Below, piece by piece: positions 34,238 through 43,620 of a stretch of 64,000 bases of DNA. How positions within the stretch are numbered: the stretch's first letter is position 1; every line of letters begins with the position of its first letter. The notes under the pieces are model-generated. The model was not told where the DNA came from. It saw only the letters and a list, made by a program, of their open reading frames with translations, and made no database searches. The stretch comes from an uncultured Corynebacterium sp. (GTDB taxonomy: Bacteria; Actinomycetota; Actinomycetes; Mycobacteriales; Mycobacteriaceae), in contig NZ_CAMIHD010000002.1 of the NCBI RefSeq assembly GCF_946222835.1, positions 124,001-188,000 on the forward strand, written 5' to 3'. Made by a program: the position numbers and the translations under genes.

Positions 34238-35371
34238 GTGGAAGTCTTTTCTGATAGGCGAATGATTCGTGACCTTGCGGTGTCGCTTTTGTGCGGAGCG
34301 GCGTCTCTCACCGGTAGGGACCTGATGTCCCGGCCGCTCTTTGACTACCTGATTATCGCCTTGGTCGTGCTAATGCCAATTATAAGCAGGCGGTGGCCGC
34401 GCCTGGTGGTCTTCGTTGCATCAATGGTGCTCTTCGCCAGCCTTTTCCAGGTGGAACTCACTGTAGGCATCATAATCCTTGCGGGGCAGGTCGCCTACAT
34501 TATTCGCCGCAGGCTGGAAGATCCCCTGCGTCGAATAATGACTATAGGGATGCTTGCTGCGGACTTTATCGGCGTATTTTGGGTGAGCCAAACGGTACAG
34601 GAAGCAGCACAGGATATTGCGCGGCGCCTTTTCGTCGTGGGCTGGAGCCTACTGGTCCTTGCGGTATGCATGCTTGTGGGTGAACTGCGTAGGAGAGCAG
34701 AGGAAGAACGCACACGGGAGATTTCGCGTGCTCTAGAGAAACAACGCCTGGAATTCGAGAAAAGCTCGACGGAACAACGGGCGTTTATCGCACGTGAGAT
34801 CCATGACGTCGTCACGCACTCGCTATCGGTCATAGTTGCCCAGGCCGATGGGGCGCTCTACACCAAAGACAAGGAAGCGCAAGAAGAAGCTTTGAAGTCT
34901 ATTTCCCGCGTGGGAAGGACCTCTTTGAGGGAGATGCGGGGAGTCGTGGGCTTGCTGCGCACAGGGGAAAAGCGCGGCACTCAACCGATGGCGGGATTCG
35001 GTGATCTTCCAGAACTCATTAACAGCGTTAGAAGCGCTGGCATTGCTGCGGGATATCGCTGCACAGGAACGCCACCTGAAGAACTTTCCGCCGCGACGTC
35101 ACTAAGTCTGTACCGAATTGTCCAAGAGGCTTTGACCAATGCGAACAAACATGGTGGCGGGCAAGCAGACGTACTAGTCGAATGGCTTGAAGGTATCGTC
35201 CGCCTTGAGGTGCGCAATGGATATATGGGTGATGCTCGAGGCGAGGGACATGGCATTGCTGGCATGAAGGAACGAGCGGAATTGGTTGGAGGAACCTTCC
35301 AACAGCGCAGTGATGCTGGCACATGGATAGTAGAAGCAGAGTTACCCACCGTAGGAGGAAGTAAGCAATGA
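34238..35371 (+). CDS. NarL-type sensor histidine kinase
   Basis: The 377-residue protein has an N-terminal membrane block (about residues 25-150, five segments with short loops, so the stimulus is probably sensed within the membrane), a coiled linker (EERTREISRALEKQRLEFEK), the HisKA_3 phosphoacceptor box REIHDVVTHSLSVI (His about 189) and an ATPase domain with NANKHGGG and GHGIAGMKERAEL. Start is GTG 34238. The stop overlaps the response-regulator ATG (ATGA). With the ABC exporter downstream, this looks like a cell-envelope or antimicrobial-peptide sensing system. Confidence 0.9.
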   Translation: MEVFSDRRMIRDLAVSLLCGAASLTGRDLMSRPLFDYLIIALVVLMPIISRRWPRLVVFVASMVLFASLFQVELTVGIIILAGQVAYIIRRRLEDPLRRIMTIGMLAADFIGVFWVSQTVQEAAQDIARRLFVVGWSLLVLAVCMLVGELRRRAEEERTREISRALEKQRLEFEKSSTEQRAFIAREIHDVVTHSLSVIVAQADGALYTKDKEAQEEALKSISRVGRTSLREMRGVVGLLRTGEKRGTQPMAGFGDLPELINSVRSAGIAAGYRCTGTPPEELSAATSLSLYRIVQEALTNANKHGGGQADVLVEWLEGIVRLEVRNGYMGDARGEGHGIAGMKERAELVGGTFQQRSDAGTWIVEAELPTVGGSKQ

Positions 35372-36045
35372 AAGTCGGATTGGTAGACGACCAGGTTCTC
35401 TTCCTGCACGGGATTGCCCAGATCATTAGTTCGCAGCCAGACATGGATGTTATCTGGCAAGCAAACGATGGCGAAGATGCGCTGACCCAATGCGCGGCCA
35501 CGCCTGCTGATGTGGTGCTCATGGATGTACAGATGCCTGTCGGCGATGGAATTAGCGCCACTGCTGAGATCGCATCCACTCTTCCAGAGACGAAGGTCAT
35601 CATTCTGACAACCTTCGATGACGAAGACTATGTAGTAGCCGGGCTGCGAGCAGGAGCGAGTGGCTTCGTGCTCAAGGACGCAGAGCCAGAGGAGCTACTA
35701 AGCGCGTTGCGCACTGTCTATCGCGGAGACGCGGTAATCTCACCCCGCGCCACTAAGCGCCTTGTCCACAGTATGAGGGATGATTCCACGGACACGCTGA
35801 GTATTAGCGGCGCAGACCGTCGGGTACTTGAATCGCTGACTGCCCGTGAACAAGAAATCCTTGAAGCAATCGGGATGGGATGGTCAAACACAGAGATATG
35901 TGAGCGGATGTTCATCTCTATGCCGACCGTCAAGACGCACGTTGGACGAGTGCTCGCCAAGACGAGTTCTAGGGACCGTGTACACGCAGCTCTTTTCGCC
36001 TATCGCACAGGAGTTGTCTCCCGTGCTGACCTGCTTAGCTCCTAA
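35368..36045 (+). CDS. NarL/LuxR-type response regulator
   Basis: The 225-residue protein has a receiver domain (acidic VDDQ at 7-10, phospho-Asp in VLMDVQMP, about residue 53, Lys in FVLKDAEPEE) and a C-terminal LuxR helix-turn-helix (SLTAREQEILEAIGMGWSNT onward). It is cotranscribed with the kinase through a 4-bp overlap and most likely controls the ABC exporter genes that start 73 bp downstream. Confidence 0.94.
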   Translation: MKVGLVDDQVLFLHGIAQIISSQPDMDVIWQANDGEDALTQCAATPADVVLMDVQMPVGDGISATAEIASTLPETKVIILTTFDDEDYVVAGLRAGASGFVLKDAEPEELLSALRTVYRGDAVISPRATKRLVHSMRDDSTDTLSISGADRRVLESLTAREQEILEAIGMGWSNTEICERMFISMPTVKTHVGRVLAKTSSRDRVHAALFAYRTGVVSRADLLSS

Positions 36046-36118
36046 TACCCCGGTATGACTCGCAAAATCGTGCCTCGCGGCGATGTGCGGCGTAGGCGCG
36101 CCGGGCAACGATTGAGTT

Positions 36119-37033
36119 ATGAGCACAGAATATGTTGTCGAAACTCAGGGTTTGACCAAGGAATATAAAGGATTCAAGGCCGTCGACGGCCTTGATATGG
36201 CAATCGGCCACGGTGTCGTTCACGGTTTGTTGGGGCCGAATGGTTCGGGCAAGTCCACGACCATGAAAATGCTTTTGGGTCTGGCAAAGCCGACTGAGGG
36301 AAGCATCAGTTTGTTCGGCGAGCCTTTCGGGCCTAAGACGCGCAGCCGGGCCTTGGCCCGCACCGGCTCGCTCATCGAGCAGCCTTCGGCCTATTTGCAC
36401 CTCACCGGGCGAGAGAACTTGCGCATCGCTGCGCGGCTTCTACGCGCTGAGGCAGAAGACATCGATCGCGCAGTGCACCTCGTGCGGCTGGAAAAGCAGC
36501 TGGACAAGCAAGTAGCGAACTATTCCTTGGGCATGAAGCAGCGCCTCGGCATCGCAATGGCTATGATTCGTAACCCGCAGCTTCTGATCCTTGATGAACC
36601 AACGAACGGTCTTGACCCTGCCGGCATCGAAGAGATTCGCAATCTCATCGTCAGCCTCGCTGCCGATGAGGGGCGAACCGTATTGGTTTCGAGCCACCTT
36701 CTCTCGGAAATCGAAAAGATGGCTAGTGAGCTGACCATTATCAATCGCGGGCAGTTGCTCTTCCAAGGTACAAAGCAGGAGCTTTTCCATTCCCAGCCGC
36801 CTGAAGTCTTTATCGAAACCCCGAACCCCGAGGAAGCGGCGCAAGCACTCGCGGGTATCTCAGTGCGCTTTGTAGAAGGTGGCATTCGGGTCCCGAACTT
36901 AAGCGAGCGCGACGTCGCGGGGGCTTGTACGCAGCTCGTCAACCATGGCGTGCCCATCTACCAGGTGCTAAGAACGCACCGCAGTCTCGAAGAGATCTTC
37001 ATTTCGATTACGGGACGAGGTGGCTTGCAATGA
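36119..37033 (+). CDS. ABC exporter ATPase (BcrA/LanF type)
   Basis: The 304-residue ATPase has Walker A GPNGSGKST (about 40-48), Q-loop, signature YSLGMKQRLGIAMAM, Walker B LLILDEPTNGLDP and switch His in VLVSSHLLSEIE, plus a C-terminal extension of about 80 residues typical of bacitracin- or lantibiotic-resistance ATPases. It overlaps the first permease by 4 bp. Together with two permeases and the adjacent two-component system this forms a peptide-antibiotic resistance module. Confidence 0.92.
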   Translation: MSTEYVVETQGLTKEYKGFKAVDGLDMAIGHGVVHGLLGPNGSGKSTTMKMLLGLAKPTEGSISLFGEPFGPKTRSRALARTGSLIEQPSAYLHLTGRENLRIAARLLRAEAEDIDRAVHLVRLEKQLDKQVANYSLGMKQRLGIAMAMIRNPQLLILDEPTNGLDPAGIEEIRNLIVSLAADEGRTVLVSSHLLSEIEKMASELTIINRGQLLFQGTKQELFHSQPPEVFIETPNPEEAAQALAGISVRFVEGGIRVPNLSERDVAGACTQLVNHGVPIYQVLRTHRSLEEIFISITGRGGLQ

Positions 37034-37776
37034 TGTTGCAGAATGAATATGCCAAGATGCGGCATACCCGGATGCTGCCGCTAGCCCTTGCTGTCACGCT
37101 CGCCATCGTTGCCTTTTCCAGTATGAATCTGGTGGGTGAGCACACCGCCGAACAATTTCAGCAAGATCCGCATAGTCAATGGGGCGGACATCTCCTTGGT
37201 TACATCATGGTGACGGCCTTCCTCACTCCGGTGCAGGTGGCATTGCTAGCCAGCCGCGCAGCCGATGTAGAGCATCTCCACGGCGGCTGGCGGCTTAATT
37301 CCATCGCCGGATACCGCCGCGGTGGTCTGCTCCGCGCGAAGTTCGCAGCTTTAGCCCTTGTCCTAGCCGCAGTAAAGGTAGTTGAATTGCTCGCGGTCTT
37401 GACCACTCCATTCCTCTTTGGCGCACAGTCGATTGATTCACCCGGCACATGGGTTCTCACAGCAGCTGGTCTATATGGAACCTCGTGCGCACTGATGGCG
37501 TTTTTCTTGTGGCAGGCAGCACGCGTGGAATCCCAGCTCGTGGTGCTCAGCACTGGGGTAGTAGGCGGCTTCCTCGGTGTGGCAGGAATGCTTTCTCCAA
37601 CCGCGGTCACGCTCATTAATCCCTTCGGTTACTACGCAGTCTTATCCCCATTTACCTTCCGCCCCGAAGGCCTGGTGAGCATCGAACCACTGTGGATTCC
37701 ATGGGCACTGTTCATCGCCGTTGTAACCGTCATCTTCACCGTGCTTTGTCGCACGCTTGACTCCCAGGAGGAATAA
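37030..37776 (+). CDS. ABC exporter permease 1 (LanE/BcrB-like)
   Basis: The 248-residue integral membrane protein has about six hydrophobic segments. Start is ATG 37030 in the ATGATG overlapping the ATPase stop. It begins LQNEYAKMRHTRMLPLALAV, like lantibiotic-immunity permeases, whose N-terminus carries a conserved E-x-x-K near the first helix. It partners permease 2 and the ATPase. Substrate unknown. Confidence 0.85.
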   Translation: MMLQNEYAKMRHTRMLPLALAVTLAIVAFSSMNLVGEHTAEQFQQDPHSQWGGHLLGYIMVTAFLTPVQVALLASRAADVEHLHGGWRLNSIAGYRRGGLLRAKFAALALVLAAVKVVELLAVLTTPFLFGAQSIDSPGTWVLTAAGLYGTSCALMAFFLWQAARVESQLVVLSTGVVGGFLGVAGMLSPTAVTLINPFGYYAVLSPFTFRPEGLVSIEPLWIPWALFIAVVTVIFTVLCRTLDSQEE

Positions 37777-37780
37777 GTTC

Positions 37781-38524
37781 ATGTTTGCTATCGACCTGCT
37801 GAAATTTCGACGCTCCTACGTATGGGCTGTCATCTTCCTCGTGCCGTCTATAGCAGTCGGCATTGGTGCCGCGAATTATCACGCTAACTTGGCGTCACTT
37901 AATGCCGGATGGGCAAGCTATCTTTCCCAAGCAACGCTGTTCTACGGCTTAATCTTTATGACTGTGGGAGTGGCCATCATCGCTGCAGCTGCCTGGCGCC
38001 TGGAACACCGCAACCACAATTGGAACACTATTTTGACCTCACCGCGCTCGGCGGGAGAAGTAGTCGCGGCCAAGCTTTTCTCCATCATGGTCCTCATCGC
38101 GCTAATGCAGGCGGTGTTCATCGCGCTGGCCTTAGGCATTGGACGCGGCTTAGGAATACAGGGAGAGATTTCGCCTCTCAACTTGAGCGCGCTGTTCTTA
38201 GCAATCATCCCGGCGTTCGCAGTCGGGGCCTGGCAATCCTTTTTCTCGATGATCTTTCGCAGCTTTGCCACGCCCGTGGCGATTTCACTTGTGGGCGCGA
38301 TTGTCTCAGTTGGAATTCTCTACAGCGGTATTCGGCTCATCCCGATGCTGCTGCCACCGGCTATGGTTACGTCGACGATTTCGCTCGGCAGTACCGCCTT
38401 CGGCGCAGATGATACTCCTGATGTGCGCGGTATCGCGTTCAGGATGGCTGTTTCTATCTGTTTCGTCATCGGAGCTTGGATTGCATCTGTTGCCTGGCTG
38501 CGAACCCATGACGTTAAGGCTTAG
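37781..38524 (+). CDS. ABC exporter permease 2 (LanG-like)
   Basis: The 247-residue permease has six predicted helices (first about 17-37 after a short DLLKFRRSY head). CCAGGAGGAA lies before ATG 37781; an in-frame start at 37757 overlaps permease 1 more and is not needed. The two permeases are dissimilar, so the exporter is probably a heterodimer with two ATPase copies. It is last in the cassette and convergent with sigA across a terminator region. Confidence 0.85.
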   Translation: MFAIDLLKFRRSYVWAVIFLVPSIAVGIGAANYHANLASLNAGWASYLSQATLFYGLIFMTVGVAIIAAAAWRLEHRNHNWNTILTSPRSAGEVVAAKLFSIMVLIALMQAVFIALALGIGRGLGIQGEISPLNLSALFLAIIPAFAVGAWQSFFSMIFRSFATPVAISLVGAIVSVGILYSGIRLIPMLLPPAMVTSTISLGSTAFGADDTPDVRGIAFRMAVSICFVIGAWIASVAWLRTHDVKA

Positions 38525-38566
38525 GACTCATCCTTGGGACTCTTGCTTGTGCCACAGATGCAAAAT

Positions 38567-38613
38567 GCCCTCGCGTCCCTCCGCACCTTAGAGCTAACGG
38601 GGGAGGCGAGGGC
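38567..38613. terminator. Hairpin between the ABC operon and sigA
   Basis: GCCCTCGC (38567-38574) and GCGAGGGC (38606-38613), with further CCCTCC/GGGAGG-type pairing inside, form a stem between convergent genes. It is followed at once by an exact copy of the repeated word CGTCGGCAAGCG (38616-38627). Confidence 0.55.
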
Positions 38614-38615
38614 GG

Positions 38616-38627
38616 CGTCGGCAAGCG
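38616..38627. repeat. Copy of the repeated word CGTCGGCAAGCG in the sigA terminator gap
   Basis: An exact 12-base copy lies 3 bp beyond the hairpin at 38567-38613. A second arm, CTTGTCGCTTGCC, follows 10 bp later and can pair with GGCAAGCG, so the word is again part of a fold-back in a convergent gap. Confidence 0.55.
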
Positions 38628-38664
38628 TGTGCGTCTTGTCGCTTGCCTTGGCAAGCTTGGCCTC

Positions 38665-40137
38665 TTAGTCGAGGTAATCGCGCAGTACCTGGGAACGAGA
38701 GGGGTGGCGCAGCTTCGACATGGTCTTGGACTCGATCTGGCGAATGCGTTCGCGGGTAACGCCGTAGACCTGGCCGATTTCGTCTAAAGTGCGCGGCATG
38801 CCATCGGTCAGTCCAAAGCGCAGGCGAACTACGCCGGCTTCACGCTCGGAAAGGGTGGTCAGCACGTCTTGGAGCTGATCCTGCAGCAAGGTGAAGGAGA
38901 CGGCATCGACCGCGATGACGGCCTCAGAGTCCTCGATGAAGTCACCCAATTGGGAATCGCCTTCGTCACCGATGGTCTGATCCAAGGAAATGGGCTCGCG
39001 GGCGTACTGCTGGATTTCGAGCACCTTTTCCTCGGTGATATCCATCTCCTTTGCCAGCTCCTGCGGGGTAGGCTCGCGGCCCAAGTCCTGCAAGAGCTCG
39101 CGCTGGATGCGGCCCAGCTTGTTGATGACCTCCACCATGTGCACTGGGATGCGGATGGTACGAGCTTGGTCAGCCATGGCGCGGGTAATGGCCTGGCGGA
39201 TCCACCAGGTGGCGTAGGTGGAGAACTTATAGCCCTTGGTGTAATCGAACTTCTCCACCGCGCGGATTAGACCCAAGTTTCCTTCCTGAATGAGGTCCAA
39301 GAAAGCCATGCCGCGGCCGGTGTAACGCTTGGCCAAGGAAACCACCAGACGCAGGTTGGCTTCCAGCAGGTGGTTCTTGGCCTTGCGGCCATCGCGGGCG
39401 ATGCTGCGCAGGTCGCGCTTTTCCATGGGGGAGAGCTTGGCGGCCTTATCGCCTTCGGCGCGGGCCTTTTCCATCTCATCCATGCGGTGCTGTGCGTACA
39501 GGCCAGCCTCGATGCGCTTGGCCAGGGAAACCTCTTGCTCGGCGTTGAGCAGGGCCACCTTACCAATCTGCTTGAGGTAGGCGCGGACGGAGTCGGCAGA
39601 GGCGGTTAGCTGCGCATCCTTGCGTGCCTGACGCAGCGCAGCGGACTCTTCCTCGTCCCAGACGGAAGAGGAGTCTTCCTCTTCTTCCTCATCGTCGTCG
39701 TCCAAATCCTCTTCGAGGTCATCGTCCTCGAGGTCTTCGCCAGCGTCGAAGTCATCATCGTCTTCGATGTCCGCATTGGTGGGATCGAAGTCGACGTCTT
39801 CGTCGTGCTCGTCCTCCTCGAGCTCCTCTTCTGCTTCCGGCTGTGCCTGCTTTTCGGACTCGGCTGGGGATTCCTGCTTCTTTGCCGCGGATTTGCGGAC
39901 CGTCTTCTTAGTGGCCTTTTTGGCAGACTTCTTAGTGGTCTTCTTGGCCGACTTTTTGGCGGTCTTCTTCGCAGTCTTCTTGGCTGTTTTCTTAGCGGTC
40001 TTTTTGGCCGTCTTCTTAGCCGTCTTTTTCGCGGTTTTCTTTGCCGTCTTCTTGGCGGTCTTCTTTGCAGGAGTAGATGCCTCAGCGGCGTTTTCGCCCT
40101 CGCCGAGTGCCTGGTCTGAAGATTCAGTGGCTGCCAC
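38665..40137 (-). CDS. sigA: Principal RNA polymerase sigma factor SigA
   Basis: The 490-residue essential sigma-70 has region 1.2 ([20 protein letters not shown]), region 2 with [15 protein letters not shown], region 3, and region 4 ([20 protein letters not shown]). The first 165 residues are unusual: residues 23-82 are fifteen consecutive basic tetrads (nine AKKT, then [24 protein letters not shown]), followed by a Glu/Asp block of about 70 residues. The basic-then-acidic head is a feature of actinobacterial SigA, but the tetrad run is long. Start is GTG 40137, after AAAGGG. The 200-bp upstream gap holds its promoter. Confidence 0.96.
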   Translation of the reverse strand: MAATESSDQALGEGENAAEASTPAKKTAKKTAKKTAKKTAKKTAKKTAKKTAKKTAKKTAKKSAKKTTKKSAKKATKKTVRKSAAKKQESPAESEKQAQPEAEEELEEDEHDEDVDFDPTNADIEDDDDFDAGEDLEDDDLEEDLDDDDEEEEEDSSSVWDEEESAALRQARKDAQLTASADSVRAYLKQIGKVALLNAEQEVSLAKRIEAGLYAQHRMDEMEKARAEGDKAAKLSPMEKRDLRSIARDGRKAKNHLLEANLRLVVSLAKRYTGRGMAFLDLIQEGNLGLIRAVEKFDYTKGYKFSTYATWWIRQAITRAMADQARTIRIPVHMVEVINKLGRIQRELLQDLGREPTPQELAKEMDITEEKVLEIQQYAREPISLDQTIGDEGDSQLGDFIEDSEAVIAVDAVSFTLLQDQLQDVLTTLSEREAGVVRLRFGLTDGMPRTLDEIGQVYGVTRERIRQIESKTMSKLRHPSRSQVLRDYLD

Positions 40138-40280
40138 GTACGCCCTTTCGACTAACTTCTTGATTGAAACAGCTCAGTGCGCCCTAGTGGGGCGCTCGTG
40201 CATCAGTGTGATGTTAACGCGTTGTGGCCTTAAGCAGGCCAGACACGCCCTAGAGCTATTTAACTTAGGATCGACCGCCC

Positions 40281-40286
40281 AGTATA
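40281..40286 (-). promoter_or_regulatory. -10 box of a probable sigA promoter
   Basis: The minus strand has TATACT, giving a leader of about 135 nt to sigA. The -35 region (ACCGGC) is poor, as is common for corynebacterial promoters. Confidence 0.45.
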
Positions 40287-40337
40287 GAGGATCTTTCCAA
40301 TCTGCCGGTGGATAGGGTCACCTGCAGTGCGTAAATA

Positions 40338-41096
40338 CTACGGTTTCAAACCGTCTACCGCCGCCATCGCAGCTCCGACAATTCCTGCGCGATTGCGCAG
40401 TTGTGCAGGCATGACGGGGGTTTCAATGTCAAGGTGTGGGCCCCACTTTTCAAACTTGCGGGAAATCCCACCCCCAATGAGGAAGGCCTGCGGGTTAAAG
40501 AGCTTTTCATACTCCGCGAGGACCTTGTTGAGTCGCTTAGTCCACTGCTTGTATTTGAGTTCCTCGCGGTCCTTCACGGCCGAGGACGCAATTTTCTCAG
40601 CCTCGTCTTCGCCCACCGTGAGGTGCCCCAGTTCGGTATTAGGGAACAACTGGCCGTCCAGGAAGAAGGCCGAGCCGATACCGGTGCCGAGGGTTAGGAA
40701 GATAACGGAGCCCTGCTTGGCGATGTCCTCTCCGTAGGCAACCTCGGCTAGTCCCGCCGCGTCGGCGTCGTTAAGCACGGCAAAATCCGCATCCAGGTAG
40801 TCCGCGAAGAGCTCTGTGGCGTTGACCCCAATCCAGTCCTTGGAAATATTTGCCGCAGTCTCGACTTCCTGGTTGCGAACCACGGAAGGAAGGGTGATGC
40901 CAACGGGACCGTCCCACTGCTTTTCCTGCACGATTTGAGCTACTACCTTGGCAACATCATGCGGGGTAGATGGCTGTGGGGTGGCGATCTTCATACGCTC
41001 GCCCACGAATTCGCCGGTGGCAAGGTCCACCTCAGCGCCTTTAATGCCGGAGCCTCCGATATCGATGCCAAAGGAATGGCCAGAAAGAGTAGTCAT
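40338..41096 (-). CDS. ppgK: Polyphosphate glucokinase PpgK
   Basis: The 252-residue ROK-fold kinase phosphorylates glucose with polyphosphate (and ATP). It has [17 protein letters not shown] (phosphate 1 motif, about 7-22), [11 protein letters not shown], and [15 protein letters not shown] (phosphate 2). ATG 41096 starts the homology; a frame open back to 41429 runs antisense through suhB and is rejected. It is divergent from suhB, a neighbour in other corynebacteria, and 200 bp beyond sigA on the same strand. Confidence 0.95.
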   Translation of the reverse strand: MTTLSGHSFGIDIGGSGIKGAEVDLATGEFVGERMKIATPQPSTPHDVAKVVAQIVQEKQWDGPVGITLPSVVRNQEVETAANISKDWIGVNATELFADYLDADFAVLNDADAAGLAEVAYGEDIAKQGSVIFLTLGTGIGSAFFLDGQLFPNTELGHLTVGEDEAEKIASSAVKDREELKYKQWTKRLNKVLAEYEKLFNPQAFLIGGGISRKFEKWGPHLDIETPVMPAQLRNRAGIVGAAMAAVDGLKP

Positions 41097-41130
41097 GCCC
41101 GACAGTCTAGAAGAAGGCACAATAGTTGGC

Positions 41131-41982
41131 ATGGCTGAGCAGATCGATTTTCTCCAATTGCGGGATTTTGCCGTTTCTATCGCCACGCGCGCTGCGGAAT
41201 TAATTACTACGCGGCGTGCAGAACTCGTAGCCGGTGACGGCATCGCGGCGCATACCCACACCAAGTCCAGCGACGTAGATCCCGTAACGGAGGTCGATAC
41301 CGCGACAGAGGAGTTCATTGCCACCACCATTCGCACCCAGCGCCCCGGGGACGGAATTTTCGGCGAAGAAGGCGCCAATGTGGAATCGACCAGTGGCGTT
41401 ACCTGGATTGTCGATCCGATTGATGGCACCGTGAATTTCCTCTACGGGGTGCCGGACTACGCCGTATCCATTGGTGCGGAATACCAAGGGCACCTCGTAG
41501 CTGGCGCGGTGGTCAACGTAGCACGCGGGCGCACCTATGCTGCCGCAGCCGGCCAAGGCGCCACGGTCACCGGCCCAGACGGAATTGAGCACGCACTGCG
41601 GTGTGGCCAGACACAAGATACTGCGTTGGCCTTGGTAGCAACCGGATTTGGTTACGAAGCTGACCGGCGTGCAGCCCAAGCCGAGCTTCTCACCAAGCTT
41701 CTGCCTAATGTGCGCGATATTCGCCGCATCGGCGCTGCCGCGCTCGACCTATGCCGTGTGGCAGAGGGAACCGTTGATGCCTACTTTGAGCACGGCATCA
41801 ATGCGTGGGACTTCGCCGCAGGGGCAATCATTGCTCGCGAGGCAGGTGCGGTAGTGCGCCATCCAGGCTTTGATAAAGGCTCCGCCGACGGTGAACTTAC
41901 CTGGGCCGCGGGGGCAGATTTGGCCCCCGCATTCGAAAAGCTTTTAGCAGCGCACAGGGCCACGGACGCGCTGCGGGGGTAA
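41131..41982 (+). CDS. suhB: Inositol-1-monophosphatase family protein (SuhB)
   Basis: The 283-residue Mg2+-dependent phosphatase has [21 protein letters not shown] (metal Glu), [20 protein letters not shown] (the central DPIDGT metal motif) and [16 protein letters not shown]. The product would be free myo-inositol for phosphatidylinositol and mycothiol. ATG 41131 follows GTTGGC with CACAAT just upstream as a possible -10, so the message may be nearly leaderless. It is divergent from ppgK. Confidence 0.9.
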   Translation: MAEQIDFLQLRDFAVSIATRAAELITTRRAELVAGDGIAAHTHTKSSDVDPVTEVDTATEEFIATTIRTQRPGDGIFGEEGANVESTSGVTWIVDPIDGTVNFLYGVPDYAVSIGAEYQGHLVAGAVVNVARGRTYAAAAGQGATVTGPDGIEHALRCGQTQDTALALVATGFGYEADRRAAQAELLTKLLPNVRDIRRIGAAALDLCRVAEGTVDAYFEHGINAWDFAAGAIIAREAGAVVRHPGFDKGSADGELTWAAGADLAPAFEKLLAAHRATDALRG

Positions 41983-42094
41983 TAGTTTCCCACGCCGGCA
42001 AGCGGTGAGATGACATCTAGCCATTTGTGCTTTACTATGCGCGATCGATAAATACCCATTCCTTAAAGCAACTTGACCATTAGGGGCGTGCATT

Positions 42095-42385
42095 ATGGCC
42101 ACCGATTATGACGCACCGCGCCGGCGCGCGGAAGATGAACTCGAAACTGACTCCCTAGAAGGACTCAAAGCCGCTGAGAGCGATAACAACGGCATGGACG
42201 ATGACGGAGAAATCGTCGAAGCCTTCCAGCCGCCATCAGTAGACCTCACGGGCGAGGAGCTTAATGTTGAGGTAGTTCCACGTCAGGAAAATGAGTTTAC
42301 CTGCGGCTCGTGTTTCCTGGTGCAGTCCAATAAGCGTTACTCCCACGAAGAGGAAGGCCAGCCAATCTGCAAGGATTGCGCCTAA
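42095..42385 (+). CDS. DUF4193 zinc-ribbon protein
   Basis: The 96-residue acidic protein ends with a zinc-finger layout, FTCGSCFLVQSNKRY then ICKDCA, and begins MATDYDAPRRRAEDELETDS, as in DUF4193 proteins of actinobacteria, whose role is unknown although many are essential or highly expressed. It is monocistronic: the terminator at 42406 follows and suhB is 112 bp upstream. Confidence 0.88.
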   Translation: MATDYDAPRRRAEDELETDSLEGLKAAESDNNGMDDDGEIVEAFQPPSVDLTGEELNVEVVPRQENEFTCGSCFLVQSNKRYSHEEEGQPICKDCA

Positions 42386-42405
42386 AGGAATACGCAGCAG
42401 AAACG

Positions 42406-42449
42406 AAACCCCGCACTTGGCAACTTTTCACCTGCCGAGTGCGGGGTTT
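42406..42449. terminator. Bidirectional terminator between DUF4193 and DUF3093
   Basis: AAACCCCGCACT (42406-42417) and AGTGCGGGGTTT (42438-42449) pair perfectly, with U-runs possible on both strands, between convergent genes. Confidence 0.88.
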
Positions 42450-42497
42450 TGTTGTAGCAGCCACCAAAATTTCGATGGTGTGCGAAGTCAATAAAAA

Positions 42498-43034
42498 TTA
42501 GTGCTGTTCCGGAACGAAAGCGTGGAGCAAAGCCTCCGGATCCTTCGAGGCGATGAGCCAATAAGGAGTATCATCTTCTGGATCATCGAGCACCATCATG
42601 GCGTGCTCATCCACCCAAGCGTGAGAAACCAAAAACGCCGCCGGATCGAACTGCGGACCCAGCGCATTGCGCCGCGCAGATTTAGGAACGGTGATAGACC
42701 GCGACACGACGTCGTTAGGCAATTGGGCATCTTTGACCGTGAGCCAACGTGTTCCATCCGGGTCACGCTCTACCTTGATGACTGTATTGGACCAAGTAAT
42801 AAGTACCCACACGGCGATAGCGCCAAGGAGGATCGCGGGAATAATGGTCCACCACATGGAGCGGTTAAGGCCAGCGGTAGCGGAAGTAAGCCCCACGATG
42901 GCGGCTGCAAAAAGCCAAAAGTACCAAGGGACCCATTGGCGTTCGCGGTAGAGCACCTGAGGGGCCACCGTGCCCTGTGTAGAAGCGGCGCTTGACGGTG
43001 CCGGAGTTGCGGAAGTAGCAGATGTATCAGACAC
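42498..43034 (-). CDS. DUF3093 membrane protein
   Basis: The 178-residue protein has two transmembrane segments (about 37-55 and 60-80) preceded by [12 protein letters not shown] and a cytoplasmic or outer domain with [20 protein letters not shown], as in actinobacterial DUF3093. Function unknown. Start is GTG 43034. It is divergent from dut, its usual neighbour in corynebacteria. Confidence 0.86.
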   Translation of the reverse strand: MSDTSATSATPAPSSAASTQGTVAPQVLYRERQWVPWYFWLFAAAIVGLTSATAGLNRSMWWTIIPAILLGAIAVWVLITWSNTVIKVERDPDGTRWLTVKDAQLPNDVVSRSITVPKSARRNALGPQFDPAAFLVSHAWVDEHAMMVLDDPEDDTPYWLIASKDPEALLHAFVPEQH

Positions 43035-43098
43035 GTCTAGTCAGTCTAGACCACACGCGCCGCAGAATGAACCTCCTAAGGCAGGTAGGATTGGCCAG

Positions 43099-43572
43099 GT
43101 GACTGACTCGATTCCGCATTCTCAACCAGAAAGCCCCTTTAGGGACATTAAAGTCAAGCGCTTAGATAAGGAGCTTCCGCTGCCGCACCGCGCCCACCGT
43201 GGCGACGCCGGTGCGGACCTCTATGCAGCTGAATCTCTTACCCTGCACCCCGGCGAGCGCGCCCTCGTCGGCACCGGGATTGCCATTGCGCTGCCACTAG
43301 GAACGGTCGGTTTAATTCACCCGCGCTCCGGACTAGCCGCCAAGCAAGGGCTTTCCGTTGTCAATACCCCGGGCACGGTGGATGCCGATTACCGCGGGGA
43401 GATCAAGGTCTGCCTCATCAACCACGACCGGCACACTCCCATTGAGATCGAACGCGGAATGCGTATCGCTCAGCTCGTGGTCCAGCGCGTAGAGCTGGTG
43501 GGGTTTGCCGAGGTTGCAGAATTGGATGACACCGTCCGCGGAGCCGGCGGCTATGGCTCTACCGGTGTGTAG
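43099..43572 (+). CDS. dut: dUTP diphosphatase (dUTPase)
   Basis: The 157-residue trimeric dUTPase removes dUTP and makes dUMP for thymidylate synthesis. All five motifs are visible: [42 protein letters not shown] and the C-terminal GGYGSTG. GTG 43099 is used; GATTGGCCAG does not give a clear ribosome site. DUF3710 starts 48 bp downstream. Confidence 0.95.
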   Translation: MTDSIPHSQPESPFRDIKVKRLDKELPLPHRAHRGDAGADLYAAESLTLHPGERALVGTGIAIALPLGTVGLIHPRSGLAAKQGLSVVNTPGTVDADYRGEIKVCLINHDRHTPIEIERGMRIAQLVVQRVELVGFAEVAELDDTVRGAGGYGSTGV

Positions 43573-43620
43573 TTCAAGCAGTAGAGACTCAACGAAACTT
43601 TTAGAAAGGACGTAGTACCC

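Noticed and set aside
40702..40725. Similarity of a ppgK segment to the motif region after hemQ (CCTGCTTGGCGATGTCC)
   Set aside because: Two mismatches in the core region and inside a conserved coding stretch; probably chance.
40948..41130. N-terminal extension of suhB to 40948
   Set aside because: Runs antisense through ppgK; homology to inositol phosphatases begins after ATG 41131.
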